Positions 62,650 through 64,000 of a DNA stretch of 64,000 nt are shown in pieces (the first letter of the stretch is position 1; the number at the start of each line of letters is the position of its first letter). The notes below the pieces were generated by a model. The model saw only the letters and a program-made list of their open reading frames with translations, was not told the DNA's origin and did not search any database. Position numbers and translations under genes: made by a program. The DNA lies in the NCBI RefSeq assembly GCF_006443685.1, contig NZ_VFYP01000001.1:1922001-1986000 (forward strand). Direction: 5' to 3'. This DNA is from Rhizobium glycinendophyticum (GTDB lineage: Bacteria; Pseudomonadota; Alphaproteobacteria; Rhizobiales; Rhizobiaceae).

Positions 62650-63483
62650 TCAACCGATCTGCCGTTCGATCACTTTGGCAGCTTGCCAAAGCTCCTCCAT
62701 CCGCTCCAGGTCAGCATCGCGCAAATTCTCATCATTTGCCTCAAGTTCCATCTCGATATACCTGAATCGATTTCGAAACTTTGTATTCGTCCCGCGCAGC
62801 GCCTGCTCTGGTTCTGCGCCCACATGCCGCCCGATGTTCACCAATGCGAAGATCAGATCGCCCAGCTCATCCTTCACCTTCTCTGGCCTGTTTTCAGCCA
62901 GCGCCTCGCGCAATTCGCCGATTTCTTCCTCGATCTTGTCGAGGATCGGGGCCGCTTCCGACCAGTCGAAGCCGACCTTGGCGGCCCGCTCCTGCAGTTT
63001 CAGCGCCTCGGTGAGCGCCGGGAAAGACCTCTGGACGGAGCCGAGATAGCCGTTATCCGGATCTGCCGCCAATCCACGTGCAGCGCGGCGGGCGACCCGT
63101 TCCGCCTTTTCCTCCTGCTTGATCTTGTCCCACTGCGCTTTCACTGCCTCGGGCGTATCGGCATCGGAGCGCGCAAAGACATGCGGATGCCGACGGATCA
63201 TTTTTCGCGTGATCGCCTCGACCACGTCGCCAAAACTGAACTGTCCTGCCTCTTCAGCAATCCGGGCGTGAAACACGACCTGCAGCAGCAGGTCGCCGAG
63301 TTCTTCACACAGATCGTCCGGATCCTGCCGCTCGATCGCATCAGCCACTTCATAGGCCTCTTCGATCGTATAGGGCTTGATCGTCTCGAAGGTCTGGACA
63401 ATGTCCCAGGGGCAGCCGGTCTCGGGTTGGCGAAGTGCCGCCATGATTTCGAGCAGGCGGGAAATGTCCTGTGAAGCTTCCAT
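62650..63483 (-). CDS. mazG: Nucleoside triphosphate pyrophosphohydrolase MazG
   Basis: Hydrolyses nucleoside triphosphates to monophosphates, a housecleaning and ppGpp-related function. The 277-residue protein has two MazG domains: GCPWDIVQTFETIKPYTIEE with EELGDLLLQVVFHARIAEE, and the C-terminal half with DKIEEEIGELREALAE and EKVKDELGDLIFALVNIGRH. The EExxE/ExxD metal-binding motifs are intact. mazG near hflX is the usual rhizobial arrangement. Confidence 0.94.
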   Translation of the reverse strand: MEASQDISRLLEIMAALRQPETGCPWDIVQTFETIKPYTIEEAYEVADAIERQDPDDLCEELGDLLLQVVFHARIAEEAGQFSFGDVVEAITRKMIRRHPHVFARSDADTPEAVKAQWDKIKQEEKAERVARRAARGLAADPDNGYLGSVQRSFPALTEALKLQERAAKVGFDWSEAAPILDKIEEEIGELREALAENRPEKVKDELGDLIFALVNIGRHVGAEPEQALRGTNTKFRNRFRYIEMELEANDENLRDADLERMEELWQAAKVIERQIG

Positions 63484-63497
63484 TGAAGTGCTTTCGT

Positions 63498-63884
63498 TTA
63501 TTCGGGTGCGCGATGGCAGACCGCCTCGATGCGGCGTCCATCCGGATCGATGACGAACGCCGCATAATAATTAGGGTGATATCGAGGACGCAGGCCAGGC
63601 GCCCCATCGTCCGTTCCGCCATGGATGAGAGCCGCAGCATGGAATGCATCGACGGCAGCCCTTGATGGGGCCGAGAACGCGTAGTGAGTCTTCGGATTGT
63701 CGGTGACCGAGCCATGCTCCACCAGATTGACGTAAAAGTCATCCTGACCATCTACGGCCCAGCCGGCGGAAACATCGGTAACCGCCACCTCCACCGCACC
63801 CAGGGGCGCGAGAGCGGCCGTGTAGAAGCAACGTGCCCTTCCAAGATCGGTTGTCGCGAGAGAGATGTGGTCGATCATCGGCAT
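63498..63884 (-). CDS. VOC family protein (glyoxalase/dioxygenase-like)
   Basis: A 128-residue vicinal-oxygen-chelate protein. It opens MPMIDHISLATTDLGRARCF and ends AAFVIDPDGRRIEAVCHR; the first-strand His5 and the Glu near 119 in RIEAV are likely metal ligands. The short single-module length suggests a dimer. It lies 14 bp upstream of mazG on the same strand. The reaction is unknown. Confidence 0.85.
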   Translation of the reverse strand: MPMIDHISLATTDLGRARCFYTAALAPLGAVEVAVTDVSAGWAVDGQDDFYVNLVEHGSVTDNPKTHYAFSAPSRAAVDAFHAAALIHGGTDDGAPGLRPRYHPNYYAAFVIDPDGRRIEAVCHRAPE

Positions 63885-63929
63885 GCGCAGAAATCCTCGA
63901 TTGCAGAACTGCCCGGAGACGCCGCTGGC

Positions 63930-64000
63930 TCAGTTGAGCGGAATGGCGTTGTCGTCCTTGGAGGACTGATAGGCTTCGGACAGCCGTTCATATGCCGCCT
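63930..64000 (-). CDS. C-terminal fragment of an unidentified protein
   Basis: The last 71 bases of the window hold, on the minus strand, an open frame ending ERLSEAYQSSKDDNAIPLN and stop at 63930-63932. The composition looks coding (polar, helical), and the position 45 bp upstream of the VOC gene start is plausible. Too short to identify; the rest lies beyond the window. Confidence 0.4.
   Translation of the reverse strand, partial: AAYERLSEAYQSSKDDNAIPLN

Overview
The window is a chromosomal core segment of an alphaproteobacterium, most likely Rhizobiaceae (Rhizobium/Agrobacterium/Allorhizobium-like). Evidence includes the dusB-ntrB-ntrC-ntrY-ntrX-trkA-dat-hfq-hflX-mazG order, the ispD-ispF fusion, a lipoyl domain on the pyruvate dehydrogenase E1 beta subunit, the ppiD-trpD-trpC-moaC-moeA operon, an alphaproteobacterial LexA with a direct-repeat SOS box, and high-GC coding sequence. 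No insertion sequence, phage gene, rRNA, complete tRNA or CRISPR array was seen.

Layout. 1-9 kb: folE (cut by the window edge), an Fe-S scaffold, yidD, a DUF2267 gene, thrS, an acyltransferase, a secreted repeat protein, a coupled nitroreductase/flavin reductase pair and a DUF2336 gene. 9-19 kb: an AI-2E-type membrane protein, a large Ig-repeat autotransporter, parE, a secreted hydrolase, tpiA and secG. 19-31 kb: pyrG, the moeA-moaC-trpC-trpD-ppiD operon (minus strand), gltA, comEC and lexA. 31-44 kb: DUF1003, a VOC protein coupled to kdsA, eno, ftsB, then pdhA-pdhB-pdhC, an SGNH hydrolase, a DUF465 protein, lpdA, a GlsB-type protein and lipA. 44-47 kb: a ParD/ParE module whose toxin carries an internal stop, a small P-loop NTPase, a COQ10/RatA protein, pncC and ispDF. 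47-59 kb: the nitrogen two-component genes, trkA, dat, hfq and hflX. 59-64 kb: bchE-bchJ (bacteriochlorophyll synthesis) facing an FAD monooxygenase, mazG and a VOC gene.

The most notable point is bchE-bchJ, the oxygen-independent Mg-protoporphyrin monomethyl ester cyclase and its V4R-domain partner, placed between the housekeeping genes hflX and mazG with no other photosynthesis gene in view. The 100 bp before bchE hold a near-consensus FNR/FixK box and a TGT-N12-ACA PpsR/CrtJ-type box directly upstream of the ribosome binding site, which suggests an intact oxygen- and light-responsive pigment gene pair and a phototrophic or formerly phototrophic rhizobial lineage. A second, perfect FNR/FixK box lies before the small DUF465 gene inside the pyruvate dehydrogenase region.

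Other points: a possible tRNA-mimic leader before thrS, a toxin gene disrupted by one amber codon, an IscU-like scaffold lacking its third cysteine, and an NtrX lacking the sigma-54 GAFTGA motif.
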